Below are positions 21,421 to 33,385 of a stretch of DNA of 64,000 nucleotides, in pieces. The stretch comes from Neonectria sp. B-13 (taxonomy: Eukaryota > Ascomycota > Sordariomycetes > Hypocreales > Nectriaceae). Both the position numbers and the translations under genes were made by a program. Below the pieces are notes generated by a model. It was not told the origin of the DNA. It made no database searches and saw only the letters and a list, made by a program, of their open reading frames with translations. The DNA is taken from contig NOKP01000031.1 of assembly GCA_002682825.1 (NCBI GenBank), forward strand, positions 602,353 to 666,352, in the 5' to 3' direction. How positions within the stretch are numbered: the stretch's first letter is position 1; each line of letters begins with the position of its first letter.

Positions 21421-23868
21421 TTAAGCTCGATATTCTATAAATATCGGACTGGTAATCACCTTCCCACCACTGAACTCCCTTCCCACGAAGTAGACGGCCT
21501 GGTTCTCTACAGGACCGCTTCCACTAGAAGTAATAATGAAGTCACCTTCAACCCGCCTTGGAAGCGGCACATCCGCCAGAATCTCAATGGACACGACCAG
21601 GTCCACGCCGCCCTTGATAGACAGCTGCTTCCCAGTATTTAGGATGGCCTCGTCCGTAGTTGCGAGCAGATTGAACTCTGCCTGGGGCTTGTGCGGGTTG
21701 CCGGCTAGAGCATTGCCAACCTTGACATATCCTCCAAGAAGCCCCGACACGCTGATGGAAGAAGGGAGCTTGGAGTCTGACTTGAAAAAGATGTCAACGC
21801 CATCAAAGTCGCCACTTGTGTGCGTGTTGAAGACGACTTGGGTGTCAGATCTCAACTCTACCACTTCCTCCGGGTTGTCCAGGACGCCACCGAATGGCCG
21901 AATGTGTGCGATGGTAGCATCGGAAATGAGAATCGACCCTTGCCACACAGCTTCGCGATACCGATCGTAGAGACGTGCCCCTCCCCATTTCACGCGTAGC
22001 TTCCTCGGTGTTGAAGAAGGTGCTGCATCTGTTGCTTCTTTTTGGAGATCGCGGTGGAAGATCTGCCCGCTAGCATCCCAGCCTTCAACGGACGAGAAGC
22101 CGCTTGATCCATAGAAGCGATAGTTCAGGTTGACCGTCTCACCGACCCTTGCCGCCACGTCATCACCTTGGAGCTTGCCATCTTTTGAAGAGACTACCCC
22201 CACCAGACGTTCCCCAGTTGTAGCGAACGTTCTCCGAGCTCGAAGCGTCTTTGCAACGTCGACTCGCTCCAACTTTTCAGACAAGACACCGGTCAGCCCT
22301 CCTTTTGTGCCAAAGACAGCTGTTCCTGGAACACCACCTCCGCATCGACCTCGGTGCTCGTCTGAGTTGGCCGAAACGCCCATTTTCCACCCTCTTTTCA
22401 CTGCGTCACGAAGAAGCCACTCGAACAAGCCCCATGCACTCCCGATTTCGAGCAGTCGTTCAAGCTTGGGATGGTGCCAAGCCAAGTTGCACCGACGTCC
22501 TCCAACATGAGGAATCAAGAGGTGGCTCTCGGGTGCATGGGCATATGTCGCGTAGACCTCATCTAGAGGCCAGGCACCTGGTGTCAACTCCGCTGGGCCG
22601 TGTTCGTTCCATTCGAAGCTTCGAGCAACATTGCCGTTCCTATCAAACGGAAATTCAGGCTTGTTGATGTTCGGGTCGTCCAAAAACACGACGTTATGAT
22701 CCCCACCCGCAGCTGAGTTGCCACACCACTCCGTACCAGGAAACACGACGAACTCTCCACCGACGTTGATGTCGGTGATGATTTTGAGGGTCTTGTCCCA
22801 TCTCTCGGCAGTGATATTAAAATCGTTGGCTGTGTAGCCCACAATATCGAGTCCGGCAACTTTCTGCGCGTATGAAAAGTTGTAGGTGGTTGAATTCGTC
22901 CCAACAGTATCATCAGAGTGCACGTGAAGATCTGCAAACAGTATGCGAGGAACTGGGAGCAACGCATCAACTGTAATGTGGTCCGATAAGGTATGGATGG
23001 CGACTCCGCCCCGATTGAAGATTGAGACAGACAAGACGTAGTCGCCATTAGTTGGCAGGGATGCGGTTGTGTTTACCACTGTCCATCCTTGACCAGGAAA
23101 GGACAATTGCTCTTCCCATTGAGGCTGTTCAGAATCTTGTCTTCCAATGCTTATCCGTGCCTCTAGCTCTTCAAGGTCGGCTGTTGCATTTCCCCAAGCA
23201 TCTTCAGTATGAACGTAGATGGGGAAAGATACATTTGGTCGGACCACGCGTGGTGAAATGGCCTTGACCTTTGCAATTACCCCCGGCTTGATGGCCAACG
23301 CAATGTCGGGTTTGATGGGAGCAAATCGCGACGTCCCCACAGGGTCAATATACCATCTCATGAGAAATTTCTCTTCAACAAATGTCTGAGCACGAGTGCC
23401 TCGTGACCCCCATCGCCTGTCACCTAGACGAACCACGATCTTGTCCCCGGGATTCATGTAGCCGTCGACCACATCAATGATGATGGCTTTCTGGAAGGGC
23501 CGTTCGTGGCCTTTTTGGTCGAAGCGGACGGCAAGGGACTGGACCGTTGCAGCCGTTTGGTGAGGATGGAGTTCGCCAGGAACATACTGCGCCGAAATGT
23601 AGTTGTCCTGTGTGGGGTCTGATGTTTGAAACAGAGCCCAGTCCGAGTAGAACTTGAAGGTGCCCTTGATCCAAGCTCCATCGGCTAGCCCACTGGCACC
23701 AACTGTGTATTCAACAATGACCTCGGTCCATTGACCGGCCGTGAGTGTATCCACATTGCATCGCAGTGTACCAAGAAACGGAAGGCTCTTCGTGTGTTGA
23801 TACAACCCAATCGGTGCAAAGTATTCGCCAGCAAGGGCCACAAGCTCATCGTCGGACAGTGTCTTCAT
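21421..23868 (-). CDS. PHP/DUF3604-like metal-dependent hydrolase, intronless
   Basis: 815 aa in one exon. Residues about 1-310 are beta-rich accessory domains (YVPGELHPHQTA, IVVRLGDRRWGSRG). A PHP-type metal site follows: DLHVHSDD at about 317-324, then DIVGYTAND in place of the usual DxxxxTDH, a GTEWCG Glu, a GDHNVVF His, HVGGRR and a C-terminal SANSDEHRGRCGG. These match the metal-ligand order of PHP/DUF3604 phosphoesterase-like proteins, which are common in bacteria. The last 200 residues form another beta-rich domain. No signal peptide or membrane segment is seen. Lack of introns fits acquisition from bacteria or simply an intron-poor family. It lies in tandem with, and downstream of, the amino-acid permease. 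The substrate is unknown. Confidence 0.6.
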   Translation of the reverse strand: MKTLSDDELVALAGEYFAPIGLYQHTKSLPFLGTLRCNVDTLTAGQWTEVIVEYTVGASGLADGAWIKGTFKFYSDWALFQTSDPTQDNYISAQYVPGELHPHQTAATVQSLAVRFDQKGHERPFQKAIIIDVVDGYMNPGDKIVVRLGDRRWGSRGTRAQTFVEEKFLMRWYIDPVGTSRFAPIKPDIALAIKPGVIAKVKAISPRVVRPNVSFPIYVHTEDAWGNATADLEELEARISIGRQDSEQPQWEEQLSFPGQGWTVVNTTASLPTNGDYVLSVSIFNRGGVAIHTLSDHITVDALLPVPRILFADLHVHSDDTVGTNSTTYNFSYAQKVAGLDIVGYTANDFNITAERWDKTLKIITDINVGGEFVVFPGTEWCGNSAAGGDHNVVFLDDPNINKPEFPFDRNGNVARSFEWNEHGPAELTPGAWPLDEVYATYAHAPESHLLIPHVGGRRCNLAWHHPKLERLLEIGSAWGLFEWLLRDAVKRGWKMGVSANSDEHRGRCGGGVPGTAVFGTKGGLTGVLSEKLERVDVAKTLRARRTFATTGERLVGVVSSKDGKLQGDDVAARVGETVNLNYRFYGSSGFSSVEGWDASGQIFHRDLQKEATDAAPSSTPRKLRVKWGGARLYDRYREAVWQGSILISDATIAHIRPFGGVLDNPEEVVELRSDTQVVFNTHTSGDFDGVDIFFKSDSKLPSSISVSGLLGGYVKVGNALAGNPHKPQAEFNLLATTDEAILNTGKQLSIKGGVDLVVSIEILADVPLPRRVEGDFIITSSGSGPVENQAVYFVGREFSGGKVITSPIFIEYRA

Positions 23869-24336
23869 TGTGAGCCCTGTGTTGTTGTCTCGAGCTTCTG
23901 ACTAATGGTGAACCGCGAGAATCAAGCTGTGGCTACAGGACAGGTATCTCGCCTCATTCAAGCGATAGATATTCCCTCAAAAGTCGACGAAGACTATCCC
24001 ATAGTAGAATACAGTTCCAGTCTTTGTCAGCGAATGTGCTGCTACCGCGGTTAAAGTTAGGGTTGAATGAATACGACAGGCTAAACAAGAATGACGTGAT
24101 CAAGGCTCTACCGTTTCGGGACGACACGGCAACGTCTAAGTTACGGGTGCACCTCAAACAAACGACAAAGTAAATCAGAGCTTTGACGCCCAAATCAGAA
24201 AATGACTGCTAGCATGGACAATACTACATATTTGCCTTAACGTTAAGCTTTGTGCAAGGAGTAGCGACACTGGCCTTTTGTCGTAACAATCTCTAGACGC
24301 CAGTAAAGGTCTTTATACAGGTACCCAATGTTCCAT
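23869..24336. other. Intergenic between tandem minus-strand genes
   Basis: 468 bp holding the permease 3' UTR and the promoter of the PHP-like gene. Nothing specific is seen. Confidence 0.45.
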
Positions 24337-25770
24337 CTAGAAAAGAGCATTGTTCCCGCAAGAGAACACCCCCGAAATTGTACTATCTTCCGAGTTAAAG
24401 GAATCAACCAGCTCCGTGATGGATGACCATAACCCAGCCCCATTGACGAATAGAGACAGCACAATCAAGAAGGTGTTCAGAATTGTGAGTCCCGTCTTCT
24501 TCCAGTTCAGGAAAAGCTTGTCCCAATTCATATTGAACCAGAAGATGGCGCTGAAACCGTACGTAAACCAGGAAACAGTCGTAGCAGAGGTGATGGAGAG
24601 GATTGAATCGAAGATGGGGATGGCATTCGAAAGGACGAAGACGACGATCCAGAAAACAGTGACGCAGGTGACCCACGTTCCCCACGACTTGACGCTGTTG
24701 TCGGTTACCTGGTGGACGGCACCCATCTTCCTCATCGCCACAACGTAGATGTACTTGCAGCCGGTATGGGCATTCGATAGGGCAGTCGTGAGGATAGCAA
24801 ATAAAGCAATACCGTAGGCCACCTTGGCGGGGACTGTCGCAGCCGCACCAAGAACTGGGGAGACAGTGTACTCGCCGGCAAGGCAGTATAGGACGATCGC
24901 AACGCTTGTGTAGAAGAAGATGCTGCTGAGTTCGAGGACAGTGAGGGAGAAGTTGAAATCTTTAGCAGGGTCGACCATCTCGGCCATGTAACTGGGAAAT
25001 GTGCAGTTGGCGGCATAGGCGTAGACGATCTTGAGACAAGCGTTGAGTCCCTCTTTGAAAGACGGGTGTCCGATGATTTTGATATCCCTATTCCAATCTG
25101 CCGGCGCCTTTGCGGGACCAGATACTGCCAGACTGATCAAGGCAACTCCTACGGCGATCAGGACGCTGATGGCATTAGGAATTCCACACATAGAGACGAA
25201 CTTCATCGTCCGCGGCAGCGAGAAGAGGAAGGAAACTGCGCAAGATAAAAAGATGAAGACGACAGTGCAGGTCGCATGGTCGCTCAGGGTGTTGAAGGCC
25301 ACGGAAAGGGTGACGGCAGGAGAGGCAGAGAAGAAGATGAACTGGATGACGTTCATGATTCCCGCAACGACCTCGAATTTCTTCCCACCGACAACAGTGC
25401 ACATGTCGACCATGTTGACCACGTGGGGATGCTTCCTGTAAAACTGTAGGAGTACGTAGGCCGCGTACCAGGTGAGACAGCCGATGGCGAGGATGGCGAT
25501 GATTCCGGGAACCACCCCAAGGACCTTCATCACGGATGGCAGCGAGAGCACACCCAGTCCGATCTGGTTGGTGAATAGGATCAGGACAGTATCCCATCTG
25601 CCGAGGGTGCGATAATTCTTGCCGCCCTGGCTGAAGATGTTGGTGTTGTCGGCGTTCTCGGCTGGCATGATCTGGAAGTCTTCGGGCGACTTGTGGCTCG
25701 GTTTAGTTGGGTGCTTCTTGGCCTGGTCGGTGTCGGAGGCACTCGACTCTTGAATTCGGTCGGTGGCCAT
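24337..25770 (-). CDS. AAAP-family amino-acid permease
   Basis: 477 aa, single exon from the ATG at 25770. A hydrophilic N-tail of about 55 residues is followed by about 11 membrane helices beginning at LILFTNQIGLGVLSLPSVM, the typical opening of the Aa_trans (PF01490) fold. A mid-protein FPSYMAEM and a late LSNAHTGCKYIYV segment match the mtr/neutral amino-acid permease group of filamentous fungi. It should act as a plasma-membrane proton-coupled importer of neutral amino acids; exact specificity cannot be read. A 1.7-kb upstream gap gives room for complex nitrogen control. Confidence 0.9.
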   Translation of the reverse strand: MATDRIQESSASDTDQAKKHPTKPSHKSPEDFQIMPAENADNTNIFSQGGKNYRTLGRWDTVLILFTNQIGLGVLSLPSVMKVLGVVPGIIAILAIGCLTWYAAYVLLQFYRKHPHVVNMVDMCTVVGGKKFEVVAGIMNVIQFIFFSASPAVTLSVAFNTLSDHATCTVVFIFLSCAVSFLFSLPRTMKFVSMCGIPNAISVLIAVGVALISLAVSGPAKAPADWNRDIKIIGHPSFKEGLNACLKIVYAYAANCTFPSYMAEMVDPAKDFNFSLTVLELSSIFFYTSVAIVLYCLAGEYTVSPVLGAAATVPAKVAYGIALFAILTTALSNAHTGCKYIYVVAMRKMGAVHQVTDNSVKSWGTWVTCVTVFWIVVFVLSNAIPIFDSILSITSATTVSWFTYGFSAIFWFNMNWDKLFLNWKKTGLTILNTFLIVLSLFVNGAGLWSSITELVDSFNSEDSTISGVFSCGNNALF

Positions 25771-27491
25771 GCTGTTTTCGGCGTCTAGCTTAGAGAGAGC
25801 CGTGGTGTGTTTTGTTGCTGTTCCCGCGGGAATCTGATGAGAGTCGGCCAGAATCAGGGTACTTTCGCACGAGGATGGTAGACGAGGGGTGTGATCGATG
25901 ATGACGGTTTCGTGATTGAAAGGAGTGCTAGAAATGAAGGTGAAGTAGTAGAGTGTGGGATCTGCTGAATGGGTAGACTAACATAAAGCTAGGCGGACCT
26001 GAGGGGCCATATATATACGATCAGGCGTTTCGGTGAGGAGAAGAGCCACACCCGTCCGACGACCATCCTATCGGGCCGGCAAAGTCAACTAAGCCAGAGC
26101 GCTTTTTCTCTGGAAAGGTCAAAGGACGTGCTCACTCGTTCATGGAGTTGATGGTCTGACTCTGGCTGCTCCATCGGGAAGGGAAGCTATAAAGGACTGT
26201 CGGTAGATGTAGTATCCTCCTTTGTCAGGGCATCGAGGGGGACAGCAAGGAACCCTAGCCTAGACGTCCCAAGCAACATACAGGAAAGGACTGCAACAGG
26301 GCCAACTCGCCACCCTCCATCAGCTCACCAAAGTCGAGACATCTTCAGGTCTGCGGCAGCGCTCGCGGAGACATGATTGTTTCTCCGGGCGATATGCTGC
26401 ACCCCGTGGGGGACAAGGATAAAGAGTGCATATGGACGTTCCAGAGGACAGTTCTTTTTACGTCATGGGATATCCATTCTCCCCATACTCCCCATCGCCA
26501 TATTCCGGGGCCGTCGTTCCGCGGCTGTCGACCCTGGAGCGAAGCGAGGACGCGTCGGCGGGGATGGAGCGGACCCTGAAACCACAAGTCAATGAGGCGG
26601 ACGATACTGTACTGTGGTGTACAATGCCTCCACCGGTACTAGGCTTTTACTGGGGAATAAGCCATCCGGGATCTGAGCCGCTGGAATGCCAAGAGCTTGC
26701 TCGCCCGCCCCTTTGCTGTGATCCACTTGCCTATTCAACATTCTGGTCGTCTCCAAGCGTGAGGTGGTGGATATGCTGGAGAGACGAGACGGTGTCAGCG
26801 CTGATGGATAGATGTCAGCATTTCGCACTTCTCCATGTGGCATCAAGAACCGTCAAATGAGGGAAGCACCGTTCGGGCTTTAACATAGTCTTTATAGGAC
26901 GCGCCCATCCCGCTCGTGGAATGCGCACGCGGACCTAAGACTGCTTGTATCAGCTTTCAATGCATCAATAGTTCTCTTCAAAACCTCCGCGGTCCCGTCT
27001 CCTGTCAAATCGACCCACCTTCCTACTCCACACTTATGCTGAATACATGCAAAGAACAGATAGTAAATGCATGGAGAAGACGTGGAGAAGACGTCATCCA
27101 GACATGGGAGTCTTTCCTATTCCACCGATGACACTGAATCTAGCCCTGCAAAGCTCTTTTGGGAGTGGGGCGTCGCGGAAACCTACTCCAGATATCGGGA
27201 CGCTTTGGTAGACGGCCCACATCTCGGCGGTTACGAGTTCATATCAACTAAAGCATTCGCAGTCATTCAGAATCCATGTATAGATATGCACGTCCCCAAG
27301 CAATGGCCCATGGGATGGCAAGTCTCCTTTATTTACCTTATTTAGGGCAGCGTTAGTCGACTGGATGTTCACCATGATGGGACCATGTCATACAAAAGAA
27401 TCATGGCCATTGTTGGCCTTCAAATAACATAAAACGCCTGTCTAAAATGTGTTACAGTTGCTAAATCAACCACTCTCATGCCATATTCGGC
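25771..27491. other. Intergenic, 1.72 kb, no convincing gene
   Basis: Contains the permease promoter at its left end. Frames on both strands at 26345-26860 overlap each other and lack family signals. Nothing further is supported. Confidence 0.4.
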
Positions 27492-30383
27492 TTAGTCGGT
27501 ATTATCCCCGCCGCTATCCACAGATTCCTCCTTGTCTTCTTCGAGTTTATAACCCCAGAGACGCTTGCGCTCTAATCCCCACCACCCGGCGACGGCCTCG
27601 GCCTCAACAAGCCATTTCGAGGCCTCGGTACTGTGTTTGCTTTTTACTGCCGAGGTGAGGGTCACCATGGACCACTTCAGCAGCGGATCCAGCTCGAGCG
27701 GGTCGTTCTCGAGGTCGGTGAATCTATACTCGGTCTTCTGGTCGAGAGGAAGGACGAGCCGCCAGGGCGCATCCGCCGACGTGATGGAGAGCATGCGGCC
27801 GCCACCGTTAATGATGCCATAGTTCCATGCGCGCCGGCCGTTGTGGGAGGGTTTGTAGGGCCGTATTAATGACTGGCCTTCGTAATCTTGAGCAAGATCA
27901 GATGCCGCGGCAGTGTCGTCGAGGTTGAGCGAGCCGGTGTTGATGAGGAGGTCGAGGATGGTCGGTAGGATGGATAGGGAGGTGGCGTTGGCGTTGTATT
28001 GCACTCGAGGGAGGTTCGGGTGTCTGAAGACAATCGGGACTCGGAAGTTGCTGATGTGGCCGTTCTCGTAGGTGCCCGTCTTGGAAACGTCCTCCTTGAA
28101 AGCCTGGCCGTGGTCGCCCACGAAGACAACCAGTGTCTGGTTAGAGATGCCCTGGTCGTCGAACATCTGCATCATCTCGCCGAGCCAGTGGTCGTTCCAG
28201 CGGACCGTGTTGAGATACTTGTTGAAGTCCTTGTGCCATCGCATCGTCCCCTGCGTACGGAGATACTTGGTCGACTTGAACTGCTTCGGTAATACCCAAG
28301 GGTGATGGGTCGTGCTGGTGAAGTGAGAAAGAAACATCCGCTTGCCGCTAGACTTGGCGTCCTTGATGTAATCCTCCATGTGTCTCTTGAGGGTGCTTTC
28401 GGGATATCCAAAGTAGTTGATCTCCTCGAGGTCGTCCTCTTCGCCCGCTTCCTGCTCGAGTCGGTTCTTGGTCACGATGTGCTTGAAGCCAATCTTCTTG
28501 TCGAACTTGGCCTGTCTGTCGTAGTCATCCGTCACCGACTGGAAGAAGGCGGGTAACCACTGCTGGTCTCTGAAATCGGACGTGGACTGGTTCTCCTTCA
28601 TCTGGTTGAAGAGCTCGAGAACCTGCGGGATGCAGGGCTGGTAGCTTTGGGTCTCGGATTCTTCGAACTTGTCAACGGGCATCGGCCAAGCGCCGCAGTG
28701 GATCGCGGCCAGGCTCTTGGTAGAGACGGAGCTGGTGGTGAGACCCCCAACGACGTTGATTCCACCGTAGCCGCGTCTCGTCAGGTCGTTCCATTCCGGC
28801 TTCGCTCGAACATAGGTCGTCCCGTTGCCGCTCGTGAAGTTGCCGAAAATGCCGGTAATCTTCTCAGCGTTCGGTGATAATCGCGATACTCGGGCGTTGG
28901 CCGCTTCTTTCTCCTCCTCTTCGTATGATTCCATGATGAACCTGTGAATGTCAGAGCCCTGCTGAATCGGGAAGAGCTCCTCGCGAAGGCTTTCCATCAT
29001 GATCAGCGCAACGTGCTTGATTTCGACCTCGTTGTTCGAGAGGGCTTCCTGCAGGACCTGCAGGATGTCGGTGTTGAGGTTGGTAATCTTCATCGGGTCG
29101 CTGACGGGGTTGTAGAAGGTGTCCGGCGTTGTAACCGTGCCGCATCGGTCGGGCTTTTCTTCGTCGTCGCCCTGCTTGTCGGACTGCACGAATCCATCTG
29201 TTTCTGACGCATTCTTGTGGGAGACTTTGGGATCATGGGGGATCCATTTCGAGAAGCCGGACGGGATTGGATCGGGGAGCCACGCGGGCACCGTCTTTCT
29301 GTAGCGAGTGACAAACATGTTCTCGGTTCCTGGCGCCCATCCCTTGAAGTTCGCTGTCGGGGTTTCCCACTTGGACGAGTTAGTGAGGCCGGGGAGAGGC
29401 CATCGGTTTCCCGTCAGCAGTTCCTGCTCCTCGCACATGTCCGGCGCCGAGGCGAAGACATCCAACAGGGGGAACGGAAGCGTCGTCGACATGTGGTTGT
29501 AAGGGCTCGCAGGCCGGAAGATGGTCGTCAAGGCGAGGAAGCTGAGGCCGAGAGCGACGGCCACCCAAGAGCCGGTTCGGCGGAAACATTGCGGGCCGCG
29601 ACCAACGGGATCCGTCCACACTTCTCCATACACAAGAGCGACCGCTTCGTCGGCGTCGTTCTCGAAGTCGGACTCGAAATCCGTCGAGTAGTCGTCCAAG
29701 TCGGAGGTCGTTTCGGGAAGACGGTCGGGATTGCGGTGCCTCGCTCGGCCTTTGACAGGCCCACTTCGCCAAATCGATCTCCAGGCTAAGAAAGACGGTT
29801 AGCATAGCGTCATTTCGACATGGGGACGCAGGCACGTCAAGGTTCAACATGCCGAAAACCAGAGGTGCACCGATGCCGACCAGAAAGGTTCCCACGGCTC
29901 GATAGAGAAAAGCCTTTGCGAAGGCGGCGATGCCGAGAATCAGGAGGCCGGAGACCACAACGGCACCCGCTCCGCTGAGCAAAACCTTCATGCCCTCTGC
30001 ATCATGGGCAAAGCCTACTGCGTCATCCCACTCGATTTCGTTGCCCGTCTCGTAGAAGAAGCCGAGCTGTGACGATGCCGCGCATAATATAACGAGGCTG
30101 GAGCGGAGGGTGTCAGTATCAACAGAGACGAACAGAAGGGTTGGACGTACGCCATAAGACAGCCCAAGACACAGGCTGGAAACGCGAGCCATGATCTCTC
30201 GCGGCGCAAAGCGAGGCGCGCGCTGCAGATGACGAGGGCATCTGGAAGGAAGAACGAAGGAAGGTAGAGAATAAAGGCGGCTGTGGGAATGGCATCGCCG
30301 TGAATATACAGGTGGACCAGCTTGGACAAGGCCAGGGAAACAACGATTACAGAGAAACAAAAGGGAACGAAGCCGGCAAACAT
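27492..30383 (-). CDS. Multi-pass membrane protein with sulfatase/LtaS-like catalytic domain
   Basis: The first exon is 30383-30151 and the first intron 30150-30098 (GTACGT...CTCCAG). Exon 2 runs from 30097 to about 29875; the next intron ends at a TTTCTTAG acceptor near 29787, its donor uncertain. The last exon runs to 27492. The N-terminal exons encode several membrane helices (FCFSVIVVSLALSKLVHLYI, VLLSGAGAVVVSGLLILGIAAFAKAF). One more helix near 29565 leads into an extracellular alkaline-phosphatase-superfamily domain of about 600 residues. Metal-site motifs are LIMMESLREE, the nucleophile segment TSSVSTKSLAAIHCG, and VVFVGDHGQAF. The nucleophile region is Ser/Thr rather than CxPSR, so it resembles LtaS/phosphoglycerol-transferase types more than arylsulfatases. 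Role unknown; polysaccharide or glycolipid decoration is possible. Confidence 0.75.
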
Positions 30384-30679
30384 GATCGCTGACAATGACA
30401 AGGAAATATCAGAGAGAGAGGGAGGAAGAAGAATCGCCAAAGAGAGCGCGCATGGGAAGAGCAGCGGAGGAGGAGGAGGAGGAGGAGAGGAGAGCACAGC
30501 AGAGATCCATAGACAAGGGATCTGTCCAGACGATTAAGTTTATCTTGGTCGGAGTGTGCCGAGAGGGGACTTTGGGACATCGGAAAATAAAACGGGTAAC
30601 ATGTCGCGTGGTCAGGTCTACGAGAAGTCGGAGTCTTGGGACACTTAAGCTGGGACTAAGAGAGTAGTAACTCTGGGGC
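30384..30679. repeat. Pyrimidine/purine-rich leader with (GGA)n
   Basis: A (GGA)n run at about 30466-30492 and neighbouring AG-rich sequence read as CT-rich on the gene's strand. This is typical of a fungal 5' leader or core promoter. Confidence 0.45.
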
Positions 30680-30892
30680 CGCGGACCGAAGCAGGGGGGA
30701 GAGAGGCACACCAACTTCCAAGGCCAGGGGACAGGGACGGACAAAGAAAGACTGGACAAGGACTGGACAAAGACTGGACACGGGCAAGTTTACGACATGG
30801 CCTGTGAAAAACAAGCGTTTACTCTGGGGGGGTGGGAGTCCGCCAAGGTGTCCCGGTACAGAACCAACTCCACCCAGAATGGGTTTGAGGCT

Positions 30893-30970
30893 TGGGGAGG
30901 CTTTTTCTTTGGGTAGGGGGCTTGAGAGACTTGCTCGGCTTGGGAAGCTTGGGAGGCTTGGGGGGCTTGA
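30893..30970. repeat. 9-mer TTGGGAGGC-type repeats
   Basis: About seven degenerate units including TTGGGAAGC, TTGGGAGGC and TTGGGGGGC follow each other. On the plus strand they are G-run rich enough to consider quadruplex formation. Confidence 0.7.
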
Positions 30971-31138
30971 CGAGAGGGCTACAGGACAGCACGCAGTTTC
31001 CAGCCGTCAGAAATCAAAAGTGCCAACAGGGCTGAGCATGCTGTGGCGGTCGCGAAGTGTGTTGTGAGCTCGTATTCAAGCCATCAGGGCCCATTTATGT
31101 CCGCTTATGTGCGTCCGGGGGAGGGTGTCTAACAAGCA

Positions 31139-31292
31139 AGGAAAGGGGCGTCTCTAGTACCGTACAGTACAGTGCAGTAGAGTACAGTAGAGCATGCTAG
31201 GTACGGTACGCGGTATAGTACGGCACGTGCGAAGTACGGTATCAGGCCGTGTGGTACGAAGACAGCGCGGTACGAAGACAGTACGAAGTATT
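31139..31292. repeat. GTAC-rich degenerate repeat tract
   Basis: Dense TACGGTAC, TACAGTAC and CAGTAGAGTACAG words, plus an adjacent direct repeat of GGTACGAAGACAG. Many short palindromes result. No coding potential. Confidence 0.7.
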
Positions 31293-31992
31293 ATTATATT
31301 GGTTGGATGGTTGGTCAAGGAACGACGTTAAATGGGCGCCTGAGTGAAGCGAGTGCGTGAGTGAGTGACACGAGCCGCCCCCCTCCCAAGGCAAATTGCC
31401 GTGGCTTGCATTGTCTCCTTAGCGAGGCTTGTTTTTTCTTATTTCGGCGTCGTCCAGGGTTCCCCAAATCACGATGCATCACCATGCCTCAGCAGCGCGC
31501 GCCTCATCCACTGGAAGCCCGCCCACTATTAACCGCTTCTTCGGGTCAGCCCTTCCAGGAGGTGGCTAAGCCGGAGCAGGCCTGCGGATGGTTTCTCGGC
31601 TGCTGGAGCCGACGGTCACGTTTGTCGCGTTTGTTACGACGATTCTGTGATGGATGGATGGAGGCGTGGTGCCACCCCCCTTCTCGTCTCCTTGGGCGGT
31701 TGGCCACTGGGGCACCGGCCAACGAACGCTATTGCTGCAAACTGTGCAAAGGCGCTGCCGTGTTTGGATCGCCGTCCAGAAAATATGTTGGCACTTGGCA
31801 GGGGGCCGTTCAGGGATGGGACAACTGCCTGGAGACGACTTAGTAGGTTTAGTCTATGATCTCATCGGGACAACTTCCAGGAGCATCCTTGGTTGGCGCT
31901 GTCTTGATTGACTGTGTATCCCTTCCAAGGCCGCCGCGCTCTGGACAGGTTAATCAATCGGCGACCTCGGCAGATCGCTGTGCGCTGTGTGC

Positions 31993-32051
31993 TGTGTGTG
32001 TGTGTGTCCCTGTTGCCTGGTGTCTGGTGTCTGTCTGTCTGTCTGTCTGTC
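31993..32051. repeat. (TG)n and (TGTC)n microsatellites
   Basis: A TG run at about 31993-32007 is followed within 22 bp by TCTG/TGTC tetranucleotide repeats to about 32051. Confidence 0.85.
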
Positions 32052-33359
32052 CTGTGTGCCAATATGTGCGTCCCCTGTGCCACTGTGGCAATTGTCTAGC
32101 CCTCCACATTTCTGAGACTTTTGCCAGGGTGCGCAAGGTGAGAAAGTTGGGGATGGATGATGCCCGCCCGCCGTATCCCTCCGTGCCGTACCTGACGCTG
32201 GTCATGATGATAAATAGACTACGCCAGAGCCAGAGAGCCCTGTACCCGCATTCCAGAGAATGGCGCCCTCCTCCCGTTGGCGTTTGACTTGTTCCGAATG
32301 TTCCATCGTCCGCCCTCACTTGGGCCGCCGTCGCAAAAGAGTTGGCCGCTGGGTGGACACCCGTTCGGAGTCCGGAAGACGCGGTTCCCCGCTGGAAAGC
32401 GCGCCAAGGAAGTCCTCCGAGTGGGTGGTGCAAGCAAGGGGGTCGGTCATCATGTCCAGGCAGCCGGCGAGCCCTGAGGGGGGAGGGCAAGAATGGATTC
32501 TCAGGGGAGAGGGCGCTCTCTCTCTCACCGTTGGTACCGCAAGGTCGACGTGATTAACCAGAGGTTGAGGCGGCTTTTCAAGGAGCTACAGGGCTTCCTT
32601 TGTTCTGGCCCCCGTCGTGAACCCCGTAGCCGCCGCCATTTCCAGGCACGCGATCACCATCTCATCTCATGTCGGGACAGGAAGATGAGCACGCGACCAC
32701 CCGGGTGTGAATCCAATTGCGTTTCAACCTTTCAATTTACTAATCTGGGACACCACGAAATGAGTCTGACCCAAGTGTCCCATTCAGCTTATTGCGGCTG
32801 AGCGATGGATGCTCGTCCTAGTATTATGACCTACCTCCCTCCCCTACCAATAACGCAATGCACGATGCCTCAAGTGGTCTTTGCCATCAGCTTGCCTCGC
32901 CGCCCTGACACATAATTATGGTACCTAAACTAAAATAAAACCGACAATGGAATCACCAAGGAATCATGTCGGGCTTCTCACGTCACCCCCGGGCTCGCAC
33001 CTGAACCTTGCTGACCATGACCAGCACGCACGCACATCAGTCAGAACTTGCACCCTTCCGGCATGGCGCTGGCGTCAGATGCGACCGTTGTGCCGCAGGG
33101 CCGTCCACAGGCCATCCACAGGCCGTCAAACGCTGCGACTCTGGTTTCATGGTTGCATCTGGGCTGCATCTTGAGACCATTTTACCCGCCGCTGGTCGAC
33201 GTCTACCTTCATTAATAAGGCTAACTCCCCGCCCCTGGCCGGCAACGAGCCGAGAAGCTGAGCATGAATCCTTCTCGATCCTCTTGCCTTCCTCCCATCC
33301 TCCCATCCTCTCGCCCTCTCGTCCTGCCGTTCCCCCGACGATCGCTTACTCTGATGTTG

Positions 33360-33385
33360 ACACACACACACACACACACACACAC
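33360..33385. repeat. (CA)13 microsatellite
   Basis: Perfect CA/AC dinucleotide run of 26 bp inside the gene-free region. Confidence 0.95.

Noticed and set aside
26345..26860. Overlapping open frames of 70-144 codons on both strands
   Set aside because: They overlap in several frames, lack splice context and have no recognisable motif; most likely chance in GC-rich sequence.
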